Below are positions 7,116 to 14,421 of a stretch of DNA of 19,922 bases, piece after piece; position 1 is the stretch's first letter, and each line of letters opens with the position of its first letter. Below the pieces are notes generated by a model. The model worked only from the letters and a program-made list of their open reading frames with translations, did not search any database and was not told the DNA's origin. Origin of the DNA: Acidobacteriota bacterium (lineage in GTDB: Bacteria; Acidobacteriota; Terriglobia; Bryobacterales; Bryobacteraceae); NCBI GenBank assembly GCA_016871135.1, contig VFZQ01000014.1, positions 1-19,922 on the forward strand. The letters run 5' to 3'. The translations under genes were made by a program, and so were the position numbers.

Positions 7116-7748
7116 CTAGGCCTTTTCGAGAATGATGTCGAAGGTCACTTCCGTGCTGGGGCCGGTTTCGAACAGCTTGACCGGAAGCACCAGTTCCTTG
7201 TTCGCCGCGATACCGCGTTTGTTCCAATTCTTCTCCGGGTTTCCTTCAAAGAAAGGATCGGTGGCGAAGTAGACCTGGGTAATGAGCGTCTTGTGGCCGG
7301 GCGCGGAAATCAAGTAGTGGATATGCTGCGCCGGGCGGTCCGAGTAGTGGCCCGGCATCACCGTATCGACCGCGTAAACGCCCTTGGCATCGGGCTTAAG
7401 CTGCGTACGATACCTGTAGCCCCGCGTGTCATAGAGGCCGTTGTGATCAGCGTGCCAGAGGTCGACCTTGGCGCCTTCAACAAGTTGGCCCTTCGTATTC
7501 ATCACACGCCCGGAGACCTTGAGGGAAAGACCAGGATCACCCGCCGCGCGCAGGTTCTTCACGTCGGGCGCACCCTTCCGATAGAAGGGTCCAAGCACCT
7601 CGGCGGAGGTCGGCTTATGCGACTGCGCTTCGGCGTTTTGCCAGAATGCGAGCAGTTGCGCCTGAGACATCGCGGCGCCGCCGATAAGGAGACCGCGCGA
7701 AATGCAAAGCTCCAGCATCTGGCGGCGATTCGGTTTTGCGTGGGACAT
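7116..7748 (-). CDS. Tat-exported intradiol ring-cleavage dioxygenase
   Basis: This 210-residue non-haem Fe(III) enzyme belongs to the protocatechuate 3,4-/catechol 1,2-dioxygenase family, which opens catecholic rings between the two hydroxyls. The four iron ligands are visible: Tyr106 (in DHNGLYD), Tyr135 (in PGHYSDRP), and His142 and His144 (in QHIHY). The beta-sandwich hallmark VSGRVMNTKGQLVEGAKVDLWHA lies at about 78-100 (read here in part). The N-terminus carries NRRQMLELCISRG followed by a hydrophobic stretch to AEAQ at about 42, a Tat leader, so a folded iron-loaded enzyme is probably exported. The start is supported by GAGGAG 4 nt upstream of the ATG. It is a single-subunit gene without an alpha/beta partner and without other ring-cleavage pathway genes nearby, so the true substrate is unknown. 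The WD40 gene follows by 2 nt. Confidence 0.9.
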   Translation of the reverse strand: MSHAKPNRRQMLELCISRGLLIGGAAMSQAQLLAFWQNAEAQSHKPTSAEVLGPFYRKGAPDVKNLRAAGDPGLSLKVSGRVMNTKGQLVEGAKVDLWHADHNGLYDTRGYRYRTQLKPDAKGVYAVDTVMPGHYSDRPAQHIHYLISAPGHKTLITQVYFATDPFFEGNPEKNWNKRGIAANKELVLPVKLFETGPSTEVTFDIILEKA

Positions 7749-7752
7749 ATCT

Positions 7753-7758
7753 CTCCTC
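7753..7758 (-). promoter_or_regulatory. Ribosome binding site of dioxygenase gene
   Basis: On the minus strand GAGGAG stands 4 nt ahead of the ATG at 7748, a strong Shine-Dalgarno site that settles the start of the dioxygenase. Confidence 0.7.
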
Positions 7759-7760
7759 GG

Positions 7761-7773
7761 GCGGGTTACCCGC
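7761..7773. promoter_or_regulatory. 13 bp odd-length palindrome in dioxygenase leader
   Basis: GCGGGT-T-ACCCGC is a perfect dyad between the candidate -10 element and the ribosome-binding site of the dioxygenase. A one-base loop cannot form as a hairpin, so a DNA operator is more likely than an RNA structure. No regulator is encoded nearby. Confidence 0.3.
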
Positions 7774-7778
7774 GCCGT

Positions 7779-7791
7779 CGTTTATCCTAGC
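7779..7791 (-). promoter_or_regulatory. Candidate -10 element of dioxygenase-WD40-Pnkp-like unit
   Basis: The minus strand reads GCTAGGATAAACG here, with TAGGAT as a possible -10 box about 36 nt before the dioxygenase ATG. A nearly identical word (GCTAGAATAAACG) sits ahead of pckG. No convincing -35 box lies 16-18 nt upstream, so this is tentative. It falls in the largest gap (70 nt) of the minus-strand gene run, where a new promoter would be expected. Confidence 0.35.
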
Positions 7792-7818
7792 GCATTAGCC
7801 ACACTGGGTGGGCGAATG

Positions 7819-8652
7819 TTATCGCCGCAGGCCCTCCAACCACGCAAGCGGCACGCGCACGTTCCCGTTGATTCCCGAGCCCAGCCGAATATTCGGCTTG
7901 AACGTGCCGTGGTAGTCAGAGCCGCCCGTCGGCAGAAGCCCAAGCGTAGCCGCCAGCGCGCCGTACTTGGCGGCCGCCGCGGCGTTGTGGTCGGAGTGCT
8001 GAACTTCCATCCCGGCAAGTCCAAGCGCCGCGGCTTCGGTGATCCACGCACGTTCTTCCATCTCGACCCGCTTGCCGAGCCGCACCGGATGCGCCAACAC
8101 GGGTTTGCCGCTAGCCGCGCGCATACGGGCGATACCCTCCTCCAGCGGCACTTCATCGCGCTCGAAGAACGCCGCGCCGTTTTCGGCGATGTAACGGTCG
8201 AAGGCCTCCTGCGACGTCGCAACGTAACCCTTCTGCACCAGGATGCGCGCGAAGTGCGGCCGCCCGGCCATGCTCCTTCCAACCGCCTCGACCTCTTCAA
8301 TCGTGACGTCGACGTTCATCGACTGCAGCCGCGCCGCCAGACGAATGTTTCGATCCCTGCGCTTTGCTTGCAAGCTCGTCAGCCATTCGCGAAATGCCGG
8401 GCCGGGATCGCCCGACGGAAAGTAACCGAGTAGATGCACCGTCTTGTTCTTGAACTTGGTGCTCAACTCGATGCCGCAGAGCAGATCGAGCCCCAGCTCC
8501 TTGGCATAAGGCAGCGCGGCGTCGTGGCCGGCCAGCGTGTCATGATCGGTAATCGCAAGCGCGTGCAGCCCGGCGGCCAGCGCGTTGTCGACTATCTGTT
8601 CAGGTGAATCGGTGCCATCGGAGGCGTCAGTGTGCGAGTGTAAATCTACCAA
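7819..8652 (-). CDS. PHP domain phosphoesterase, probable 3',5'-nucleotide bisphosphate (pAp) phosphatase
   Basis: This 277-residue protein belongs to the polymerase-and-histidinol-phosphatase family, of the YciV/TrpH type. Metal-site motifs are in order: His5 and His7 (DLHSHT), Asp36-His37-Asp38, Glu62 (GIEL), His133 (GRPHFA), His188 (LAHP), and Asp246 and His248 (GSDYHG). This is the full trinuclear metal set for the family. Members of this group (Chromobacterium Cv1693, E. coli YciV) remove the 3'-phosphate of 3',5'-bisphosphonucleotides such as pAp. The position directly after APS kinase, in a sulfate assimilation unit, fits pAp recycling. The only available start is TTG at 8652, because the preceding in-frame codon is the TAA stop of cysC. 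No Shine-Dalgarno is visible, so translation probably depends on re-initiation after cysC. An RNA-processing role as for YciV/RNase AM is an alternative. Confidence 0.85.
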   Translation of the reverse strand: MVDLHSHTDASDGTDSPEQIVDNALAAGLHALAITDHDTLAGHDAALPYAKELGLDLLCGIELSTKFKNKTVHLLGYFPSGDPGPAFREWLTSLQAKRRDRNIRLAARLQSMNVDVTIEEVEAVGRSMAGRPHFARILVQKGYVATSQEAFDRYIAENGAAFFERDEVPLEEGIARMRAASGKPVLAHPVRLGKRVEMEERAWITEAAALGLAGMEVQHSDHNAAAAAKYGALAATLGLLPTGGSDYHGTFKPNIRLGSGINGNVRVPLAWLEGLRR

Positions 8653-9189
8653 TTACCAGGATAGCGGAATCAGTCCGCGATCTTTCAATAACTGCCACAC
8701 GCGTTCTTCACTGACGGCGATTTTTTCGCTCGAGGAATCGACGCGCAGCTCCGGATTCACGGGCGGTTCGTAGGGATCGGACACACCGGTGAAGTGTGGA
8801 ATCTCACCCGCCAGGGCCTTCTTGTAAAGCCCCTTCACATCGCGCTCGGCGAGTACGGAAATCGGGCAGTCCATGAAGATCTCGACAAACTCGCCGATCC
8901 GCGATCGAACGATGTCGCGTGTCTCTTTATACGGGCTGATGGCCGCCGTAATCGCGATGACCCCATTCCGCGCCAGCAACTCGGCCACGAAGCCGATGCG
9001 CCGCACGTTGGTGTCGCGATCCTCCTTCGAAAAGCCCAGACCCTTCGACAAGTGCGTGCGTACTTCGTCGCCGTCAAGCAACTCCACGCGTGCGCCGGCC
9101 CGAACCAGCCGTTTGTGAATCCGTTCCGACAACGTCGACTTCCCGGATCCCGACAGCCCGGTGAACCACAGTGCAAATCCCTTATGCAT
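8653..9189 (-). CDS. cysC: Adenylylsulfate (APS) kinase
   Basis: This 178-residue cytoplasmic kinase transfers phosphate from ATP to APS to give PAPS. The P-loop GLSGSGKST is at 11-19, the Walker-B-like/APS-binding LLDGDEVR is at 37-44, and the family's conserved ISPYKETRD follows at about 104-112. It is a stand-alone enzyme of typical length, not fused to ATP sulfurylase. The ATG lies inside the end of cysH (ATGCATAA, 8 nt overlap), showing translational coupling. The TAA stop is immediately followed, in the same frame, by the TTG start of the PHP gene. No ATP sulfurylase gene (sat or cysDN) is in the window, so the APS source must be encoded elsewhere. Confidence 0.93.
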   Translation of the reverse strand: MHKGFALWFTGLSGSGKSTLSERIHKRLVRAGARVELLDGDEVRTHLSKGLGFSKEDRDTNVRRIGFVAELLARNGVIAITAAISPYKETRDIVRSRIGEFVEIFMDCPISVLAERDVKGLYKKALAGEIPHFTGVSDPYEPPVNPELRVDSSSEKIAVSEERVWQLLKDRGLIPLSW

Positions 9190-9892
9190 TCGTTCCTATC
9201 ACGTCGCGAAGCAGCACGTCGACCGTGCGCTCCATCTTTCCTTCCGGCGAAAAGTGCAGGCCGCACTCCTTATCGCCTTCGACCTCCCACCACCAGCGGC
9301 CCGCCCGCAACTGCTCGCCATCACGGACTGCGCGCGAGCACGGCGCGCAACCGATCGTCGTGTAACCTTGCGCGTACAACGGATGAACGGGCACATTGTG
9401 CTTGACGAGGTACTCCTCGACATCGCTTGCGTTCCAAGCGGCCAGCGGCGAGATTTTCGCGCCATCGATCTGCTCGACGTTTTCTCGCGATTCCGATTGC
9501 CCGCGCCGCAAGCCCACGGCATAGGCGTCCACTTCGGGTAAGAAACGGTCAAGCGTCCGCACCTTGCGCACCTGGCAGCAGAGCTTGCGCTGTGCCACCG
9601 ACTCGCGGAACAGTTCGGAGCCGAACCGCGTCACCATCGTCTCAACTTCGGATTCGGCCGGCCGCAGCACGTCGACCGGCAACCCATAACGCGCTTCCAC
9701 GCTATCGATCATCCGTAAAGTCTCGGCCGGCAAACGGCCCGTGTCGATCGTCACAACCCGCGGCGCCAACCCAAGCCGCGCGGCCATGTCGATAAGAATT
9801 GTGCCTTCTTTTTGAAAGCTGGTTACGATAGCAAAGCGCTGGGCAAAGGTCGCAACTGCCCATTGCAGCACCTGTTCGGCGGGCCGGTCCAT
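9182..9892 (-). CDS. cysH: Iron-sulfur adenylylsulfate (APS) reductase, CysH family
   Basis: This 236-residue assimilatory reductase makes sulfite from APS (or PAPS) using thioredoxin/glutaredoxin electrons. The 4Fe-4S cluster motif is complete: Cys105-Cys106 (KLCCQVRK) and Cys182-Cys185 (GCAPC). This marks the APS-reductase branch and separates it from the cluster-free E. coli PAPS reductase. The catalytic nucleophile is Cys210 in the C-terminal EVEGDKECGLH. SFQKEG at 25-30 forms the PP-loop, and the DTGRL segment is at 50-54. ACAGGGAC upstream of the ATG serves as ribosome-binding site, and a candidate promoter lies just before it. The gene overlaps cysC by 8 nt. Having an APS-type reductase together with an APS kinase is unexpected and may mean dual substrate use, as reported for Bacillus subtilis CysH, or a separate need for PAPS. 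Confidence 0.95.
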   Translation of the reverse strand: MDRPAEQVLQWAVATFAQRFAIVTSFQKEGTILIDMAARLGLAPRVVTIDTGRLPAETLRMIDSVEARYGLPVDVLRPAESEVETMVTRFGSELFRESVAQRKLCCQVRKVRTLDRFLPEVDAYAVGLRRGQSESRENVEQIDGAKISPLAAWNASDVEEYLVKHNVPVHPLYAQGYTTIGCAPCSRAVRDGEQLRAGRWWWEVEGDKECGLHFSPEGKMERTVDVLLRDVIGTNA

Positions 9893-9907
9893 GAATGTCC
9901 CTGTTCT

Positions 9908-9919
9908 CTATCAGGATAG
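9908..9919. promoter_or_regulatory. Inverted repeat overlapping cysH -10 region
   Basis: CTATC-AG-GATAG is a perfect 5 bp dyad that overlaps the candidate -10 box of cysH and ends 15 nt before its ATG. A repressor bound here would block transcription of the sulfur operon. Dyads this short also occur by chance. Confidence 0.3.
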
Positions 9920-9944
9920 TATGGATTGGCTATTTCGCGGACAA
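9916..9944 (-). promoter_or_regulatory. cysH: Candidate sigma70-type promoter of cysH-cysC-PHP
   Basis: On the minus strand TTGTCC (9944-9939) and TACTAT (9921-9916) are separated by exactly 17 nt. The -35 box lies inside the last codons of the upstream secreted protein gene. The predicted start would be about 9909, giving a short leader with the AGGGA ribosome-binding site. It is the best promoter match I found in the window. Confidence 0.5.
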
Positions 9945-10532
9945 GCCTTCCGACGGCTGGTATTCAAAAATCTCCCCCGCGGTCTTCACCCGAAGCACGC
10001 CTTTGGGCAGCGGTTTCGCAGCCGTGGAGAAAAACAGCGCACCGTCAGTGCTTTCACCAGGCGCAAGTTTAACCGCGACGAAAACGATCGCACTCGCCGC
10101 CGCAGCCGCCTTGAGCTTGGTCGAGTTCACCTCCGCCAGCGCCGCCCGCCGCCGAGATTCGTAACCCGCTGTCGACCGCAACTGCGTCATCCCGTAGATT
10201 CCGGTTTCGTACGCCGTAACCAGCCCAACGACCTCATTCCGCCCGCCCTTTTCCAACATCTCGCCGACCACCCGCCGTGCCGGAACCGGCCGCAGCGACG
10301 AGAGTCCCATGTCCCACATAAACTCTTCCGGCTTGATCGTCACCGGCTGGCTGGAACCATTCGACACCGCCACCTGAATCGTCGCGTACTCCCGGACCTG
10401 CGCCGGCAGATGCGCAAACATGATCGTCACGCCGTTCCGTGTCAGAGTCTGGTAATGCAATCCACCCGACTCGAAGTCGATGACCTGCGCCGAACAAACG
10501 GCGGCCGTGATGGCGACGAGCATACGGATCAT
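9930..10532 (-). CDS. Small secreted hypothetical protein
   Basis: The protein has 200 residues from the ATG at 10532. A TTG two codons further upstream is possible but would leave the AGG ribosome-binding site too close. The leader MIRMLVAITAAVCSAQ is a typical signal peptide, so the protein is probably periplasmic or surface exposed. The body has a predicted beta-sandwich feel, with alternating strands such as YATIQVAVSNGSSQPVTI near residues 48-66 and a strand-rich stretch ending in EIFEYQPSE. There is a helical Ala/Lys-rich middle. I recognise no family. It sits 33 nt after the TPR-like gene and 37 nt before cysH, and its last codons contain the -35 box of cysH. Confidence 0.75.
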   Translation of the reverse strand: MIRMLVAITAAVCSAQVIDFESGGLHYQTLTRNGVTIMFAHLPAQVREYATIQVAVSNGSSQPVTIKPEEFMWDMGLSSLRPVPARRVVGEMLEKGGRNEVVGLVTAYETGIYGMTQLRSTAGYESRRRAALAEVNSTKLKAAAAASAIVFVAVKLAPGESTDGALFFSTAAKPLPKGVLRVKTAGEIFEYQPSEGLSAK

Positions 10533-10565
10533 GGGCAACCTACATTATGACGCTCGCCGGCCCCG

Positions 10566-11375
10566 TCAGTGTTTCCCTTTCTGGAGTTTCTCCAGTTCTT
10601 TCCGCAGCAACGGATTGGCGGGGTAGTCCTTCACCAGGCCCTCCAGCCACACCCGCGCTTCCGATTTCCGCTTTTCACGCAGCGCGACAACGGCAAGCAG
10701 TATCCGCGCGAACGGGCCGAAGTAGCGCCCTTTCGACGCCACGATCTTCAGGTTCGTAACCGCCTGCTCCTTCGATCCCTTCGCCTGTTCAAACTTAACG
10801 AACCATTTGAAGAAAAACGGTAGGCTGCCCAGCAGGTACTCGGTAATTCCGGTCGTTAGATACGCGTCGCCGTAACTCGAATCGATGGCCAGCAACCGTA
10901 CCGCATAGGACTGCGCCTGCTTGGCCGTGGTGAGCGACGAAAGCTGCTTCTTCTCGACGAACGCTGCATAATCGGTCAGCATCCCGTAGGTTGCCGACGC
11001 CGCCATCAATGCGTTCTTGTCGTGAGGATCGCCCGCGAGAATCTTGTCGACACGCTCGCGCGCCTGCGTTGTAGCCCAATAGAAAGCGTTGCGAATGTTC
11101 GGGTCAGGTTGCGGCTTCTTCTTATCGGCGATCCGTTTGTCGTCGGTGAAAAACTCGGTCGCCAGAATCCCCAACCGGTCCAGTTCGCTGAACAGATGCG
11201 CGGCGCCGCGCGCGGCATAGCCCATCGGATCGTTCGGCGTGGCGGCGATATAACGGTCGACGATCGCATGCGCGGCCGGGAAATCGAAGTCGTACATGCG
11301 TGCAAAGGCGGTCCGCAAATCTTCGGCCGCACGAAGCGTTAAAGAGGCGAGCAGTGTCCGCCGCGTTATTCGCAT
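10566..11375 (-). CDS. TPR-like helical repeat protein with Tat-like leader
   Basis: The 269 residues start MRITRRTLLASLTLRA, a twin-arginine style leader. The remainder is almost entirely helical with TPR-like spacing (for example AAHAIVDRYIAATPNDPMGY near 34-53, a middle pair at about 115-190, and ARVWLEGLVKDYPANPLL near 240-257). Such proteins bind partners rather than catalyse. No other domain is visible. Its ATG lies within the end of glnE (ATGCGAATAA, 10 nt overlap), so it is translationally coupled to it. Export next to glnE, a cytosolic regulator, suggests a shared transcript and not shared function. If the leader is not cleaved, the protein may stay membrane-anchored. Confidence 0.75.
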   Translation of the reverse strand: MRITRRTLLASLTLRAAEDLRTAFARMYDFDFPAAHAIVDRYIAATPNDPMGYAARGAAHLFSELDRLGILATEFFTDDKRIADKKKPQPDPNIRNAFYWATTQARERVDKILAGDPHDKNALMAASATYGMLTDYAAFVEKKQLSSLTTAKQAQSYAVRLLAIDSSYGDAYLTTGITEYLLGSLPFFFKWFVKFEQAKGSKEQAVTNLKIVASKGRYFGPFARILLAVVALREKRKSEARVWLEGLVKDYPANPLLRKELEKLQKGKH

Positions 11376-13933
11376 CTGAACAGCCTATCGAAAACGGCAC
11401 GGGTTTGGGTACGGATACCTTCCAGTCTTTCCGGCAGTGGATCGTTCCGGCCCGTCCAGCGATGAACCAAATCGCCGAGAATCTCAAGTTCCATCGGCGA
11501 GGTCGGCAGCGCGCCCTCGGCATGACCGTGGATCAGCCGCAGCCCGTGATCGATCGCACGGTAGAACGCGGCGGCTTCCCGCAAAAACGCGGCGTCGTCG
11601 CGGTCGAGGTGCCCCATCTTTTCGACGATGTCGATCCGCCTCGGCGTGCTCAAATGCTTGAAGAAGATGCCCGCGCTACGCAGCCGCAGATACATCAGTG
11701 TGAAGTCGGTGTCGTAATACCCGCCGGGCCCGGCCTTCAGTGGATTCGCCTCGCCCATCTCTTTCTCCAGGCGCATACGCATCCGCCGCAAGTCATCGAT
11801 CGATCGCTCGCCTTGTCCGTACCTCCGCCAATCCAACTCCTGCAACTCGTTCAGGAAATCCGTAGCGCGGTTGATATCGCCGGCCACGGCATGTGACTTC
11901 ATGAACGCCATGCCCTCCCACGCTTCCGCGCGCGATTCGAAGTAACTCTTATAGGCCTGCTCGGTTTGGACCAGCGCGCCTTCGCGCCCGTTCGGCCGCA
12001 GGCGCGTATCGACCGAGAAGATAACGCCCTCGCCCGTGTAGGACGTCAGGACATCAATGATCTTCTCCGCGACCTTCGTCCAGTATTCCAGTTCCGCGGC
12101 CTCCCGGTTCGGGACCACGAAAATCAGATCGGCATCCGAACCAAGATCGAACTCCCGCATGCCGAGCCGCCCCAGCGCGATCACCATCATTTGAGTGCGC
12201 CGCGGCTGTTCTCGCACCGCGATGTCGTAGGCCGCCGCAATTGCCAACTCTCCGAGCCGCGACGTCTCCTCCAGCGTGTCGAACACCGGCTTCGACAAAC
12301 ACACGCTCTCGCACAACGTGCGGAACATCTCCCGGCGATACCAGCGCCGGAGATCCGCCGGCGTCGCCCCATGCGGCGGATTACCCGGTCCCGCGCCAAA
12401 CAGAGTGAACTCGTTCAGCAACTCGGGCGCCCGCAGCAACTGCTCCGACAGGTACGGGCTGGCGTCGAAGAGATCGATGACACGCGCCGCGAGCGTTGCA
12501 TCGCCATCGAGCAGTTGCATCAACTCCGGCATCTGCCGCACGCGCTCCAGAAAATGTTCGAACCGCGCCGCGCCCCGGCTGGGCGTGCGTTGCGCCATCG
12601 ACGCGGCAAGCCCGGGCGCGCGCTGATCGAGCGACCGCACAAGGTTCGACTGCGGCTGCGCCGGCGCATCGGGCTGATTCGCGTGAACCACGCGTTCGTA
12701 AATTTCGACTACTTCTTCGCGATGAACATGCAGTTGCTCGAGCAGCGTATTGCCCGTCATCTCCGTTCCACCCGCCGGCGGCGGCATCCGGCGCGCGAAC
12801 TGGTTGAGCGCATCCGGATCGAGCGACAGCGAATGCGTCTGCAAATCATCGGCGATCTGTAGCCGGTGCTCCAGCGTACGGAAGAACTGATACGCGCTCG
12901 CGAGCCGCGCGTATTCGGTCGGCGAGAGAAGCCCCTTGTCGCGCAGCCGGAACAACGACAGCAGCGTGCCGCCGTGCCGAAGCCAGCGTTCGCGCCCGCC
13001 GTGCAATCGCTGCAAACACTGCACCAGAAACTCGATATCGCGAATGCCGCCCTGACACAACTTCACGTTAATTTCGTTGCCGCCCGTCCGTTTCGACGCA
13101 AGCCGTTCGTGGATGCGCTCGCGTGTCTGCGAGACGCTTTCGATGGCGTTGAAGTCGAGGGACGTATCGTAGATACGCGGCTCAACCGCATCAAGCAGCC
13201 TCCGCGCCGGACCACGGTCGCCCGCCGCCGCGCGGGCCTTAATCAACATCTGCAGCTCCCAATCGCGCGCTCGGGTTTCGTAGTAGCGCGTGGCGGCGTC
13301 GACCGACAAACAGATCTCGCCGGTCCGTCCGTCCGGCCGCAGCCGCAGATCGACGCGATACGCCAGCCCCTCGGGCGTGTAGCTGGACAACAACTCGGCC
13401 AGTTGCGTGGAAAGACTCTTGAAAAATTCGTGATTCGAAATCGAATCGCGGCCGCTTGTCTCGCCAGGCCCGTCATAGACGAACATCAAGTCGATATCGG
13501 AGGAGTAGTTCAGCTCTTCGCCACCCAGTTTTCCAAGCGCGACAATCGAGAAACCGCAGGCCTTTCCGTTGAATACCGGCGCGCCGTGGCGCGCTTCGAG
13601 CGATGTGCGCAGGCGCGCGTACACAACGTCGAGAATCGCATCGGCGACCGTGGACAATGCGCCCGTAATCTCCGCCAGATCCGCCAGTCCGCGCAAATCG
13701 CGCAACAGGATGCCGAGCATTTCTCGCCGCCGGAATCGAGCCAGTTCCCGGGCCGCCGGCGGCCCTGGCAACAGCGACCGTTCCAGACGTTCTCGTACAT
13801 CCTCATACGACACCGCCCGGTGCAGCACGGCCCCGGCGCACAACGCCCGCAGCAGTTCCGGATGCCGCTCAACCTCTTCGGTCAGGAACCGGGAGTGGGC
13901 GCGGACGAGTTCAAGCGCGTGGGCCGTCTTCAT
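11366..13933 (-). CDS. glnE: Glutamine synthetase adenylyltransferase / adenylyl-removing enzyme
   Basis: This large cytoplasmic enzyme (855 residues from the chosen start) adds AMP to, and removes it from, glutamine synthetase in answer to nitrogen status, usually under PII control. Two nucleotidyltransferase domains are present. The N-terminal one, normally the de-adenylylating half, has GKLGGEELNYSSDIDL with Asp146 and Asp148. The C-terminal one, the adenylylating half, has GRLGMREFDLGSDADL at about residue 585-600. A helical linker joins them. The length is somewhat below the E. coli protein (about 945), most of it missing at the N-terminus. I placed the start at 13933, where the ATG overlaps the MOSC stop (ATGA). 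A longer frame would extend 29 residues into the MOSC gene. No glutamine synthetase or PII gene is in the window. Confidence 0.93.
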   Translation of the reverse strand: MKTAHALELVRAHSRFLTEEVERHPELLRALCAGAVLHRAVSYEDVRERLERSLLPGPPAARELARFRRREMLGILLRDLRGLADLAEITGALSTVADAILDVVYARLRTSLEARHGAPVFNGKACGFSIVALGKLGGEELNYSSDIDLMFVYDGPGETSGRDSISNHEFFKSLSTQLAELLSSYTPEGLAYRVDLRLRPDGRTGEICLSVDAATRYYETRARDWELQMLIKARAAAGDRGPARRLLDAVEPRIYDTSLDFNAIESVSQTRERIHERLASKRTGGNEINVKLCQGGIRDIEFLVQCLQRLHGGRERWLRHGGTLLSLFRLRDKGLLSPTEYARLASAYQFFRTLEHRLQIADDLQTHSLSLDPDALNQFARRMPPPAGGTEMTGNTLLEQLHVHREEVVEIYERVVHANQPDAPAQPQSNLVRSLDQRAPGLAASMAQRTPSRGAARFEHFLERVRQMPELMQLLDGDATLAARVIDLFDASPYLSEQLLRAPELLNEFTLFGAGPGNPPHGATPADLRRWYRREMFRTLCESVCLSKPVFDTLEETSRLGELAIAAAYDIAVREQPRRTQMMVIALGRLGMREFDLGSDADLIFVVPNREAAELEYWTKVAEKIIDVLTSYTGEGVIFSVDTRLRPNGREGALVQTEQAYKSYFESRAEAWEGMAFMKSHAVAGDINRATDFLNELQELDWRRYGQGERSIDDLRRMRMRLEKEMGEANPLKAGPGGYYDTDFTLMYLRLRSAGIFFKHLSTPRRIDIVEKMGHLDRDDAAFLREAAAFYRAIDHGLRLIHGHAEGALPTSPMELEILGDLVHRWTGRNDPLPERLEGIRTQTRAVFDRLFRCE

Positions 13934-14418
13934 GCTTCGGTGGTCAGTAGAGTGACCGGATCCCCCGGTCGGATCGTACCGCTTTGCAAGACCGCGCAGT
14001 ACACGCCCGAAAGGCCCCACAGTGGCGAAGCCGGATCGTTGGCCTTGACACGCTCGTCAAAGATCGCTTTGTGAATGTCCTCGCCGTAATGCAACAATTG
14101 CTTGCAGGGCGCGCGGCGCTTGGTGATTTCGATTTCGCCGAGACGCCAGCGCTGCCCAACGCGAAGTTGGCGGCGATCTATTCCTTTTGTCGTAAGGTTC
14201 TCGCCGAGAGAGCCAGGGTGCAGATCGTAGCCTTGCGACCGCAGTTCGGCCAGCCCTTCGGAGGTGATCCACAACAGGGCTTGCCGCGGACCGCCATGAA
14301 TCTCCGGGTGCTTTTGCACGTCACCGGCCAAGCCATGCGGCCCCGCCTCGGCTTGAAGGACCGCGTACTTGGGAACGCCGCCTTTCGAAATGCTAATCTG
14401 TTCGATCTCGCCTGTCAT
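13930..14418 (-). CDS. MOSC domain protein
   Basis: This 162-residue protein consists essentially of one MOSC (molybdenum cofactor sulfurase C-terminal) domain. The conserved features are visible: HGGPRQALLW at 41-50, the GENL motif at 72-75, and the invariant Cys105 in RRAPCKQL, which in the family binds or transfers sulfur to a molybdenum centre. Stand-alone MOSC proteins such as YiiM and YuaD-like proteins act on Moco or reduce N-hydroxylated compounds, and the exact role here cannot be read. It begins 3 nt after the pckG stop and ends in an ATGA overlap with glnE. No molybdenum cofactor genes lie nearby. The length agrees with the short stand-alone branch. Confidence 0.88.
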   Translation of the reverse strand: MTGEIEQISISKGGVPKYAVLQAEAGPHGLAGDVQKHPEIHGGPRQALLWITSEGLAELRSQGYDLHPGSLGENLTTKGIDRRQLRVGQRWRLGEIEITKRRAPCKQLLHYGEDIHKAIFDERVKANDPASPLWGLSGVYCAVLQSGTIRPGDPVTLLTTEA

Positions 14419-14421
14419 TGG

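Noticed and set aside
7114..7227. N-terminal extension of the WD40 protein to an upstream start
   Set aside because: It would run 38 residues through the dioxygenase gene in another frame. The ATG at 7113 is followed directly by a signal peptide and fits the operon spacing.
8653..9189. CysC-PHP as one fusion protein
   Set aside because: A TAA stop followed by T separates the two. This is an efficient stop context and no readthrough signal is visible. Listed as two genes with the junction reported as a finding.
9893..9929. Sulfur riboswitch (SAM type) before cysH
   Set aside because: Only 37 nt separate the genes, far too short for an aptamer, and no matching sequence is seen.
13934..14020. 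29-residue N-terminal extension of GlnE
   Set aside because: It lies inside the MOSC gene in another frame. The ATGA overlap at 13930-13933 is a typical coupled start.
12866..14074. 402-codon open frame on the plus strand opposite glnE
   Set aside because: It has antisense shadow composition, while glnE motifs are unambiguous on the other strand.
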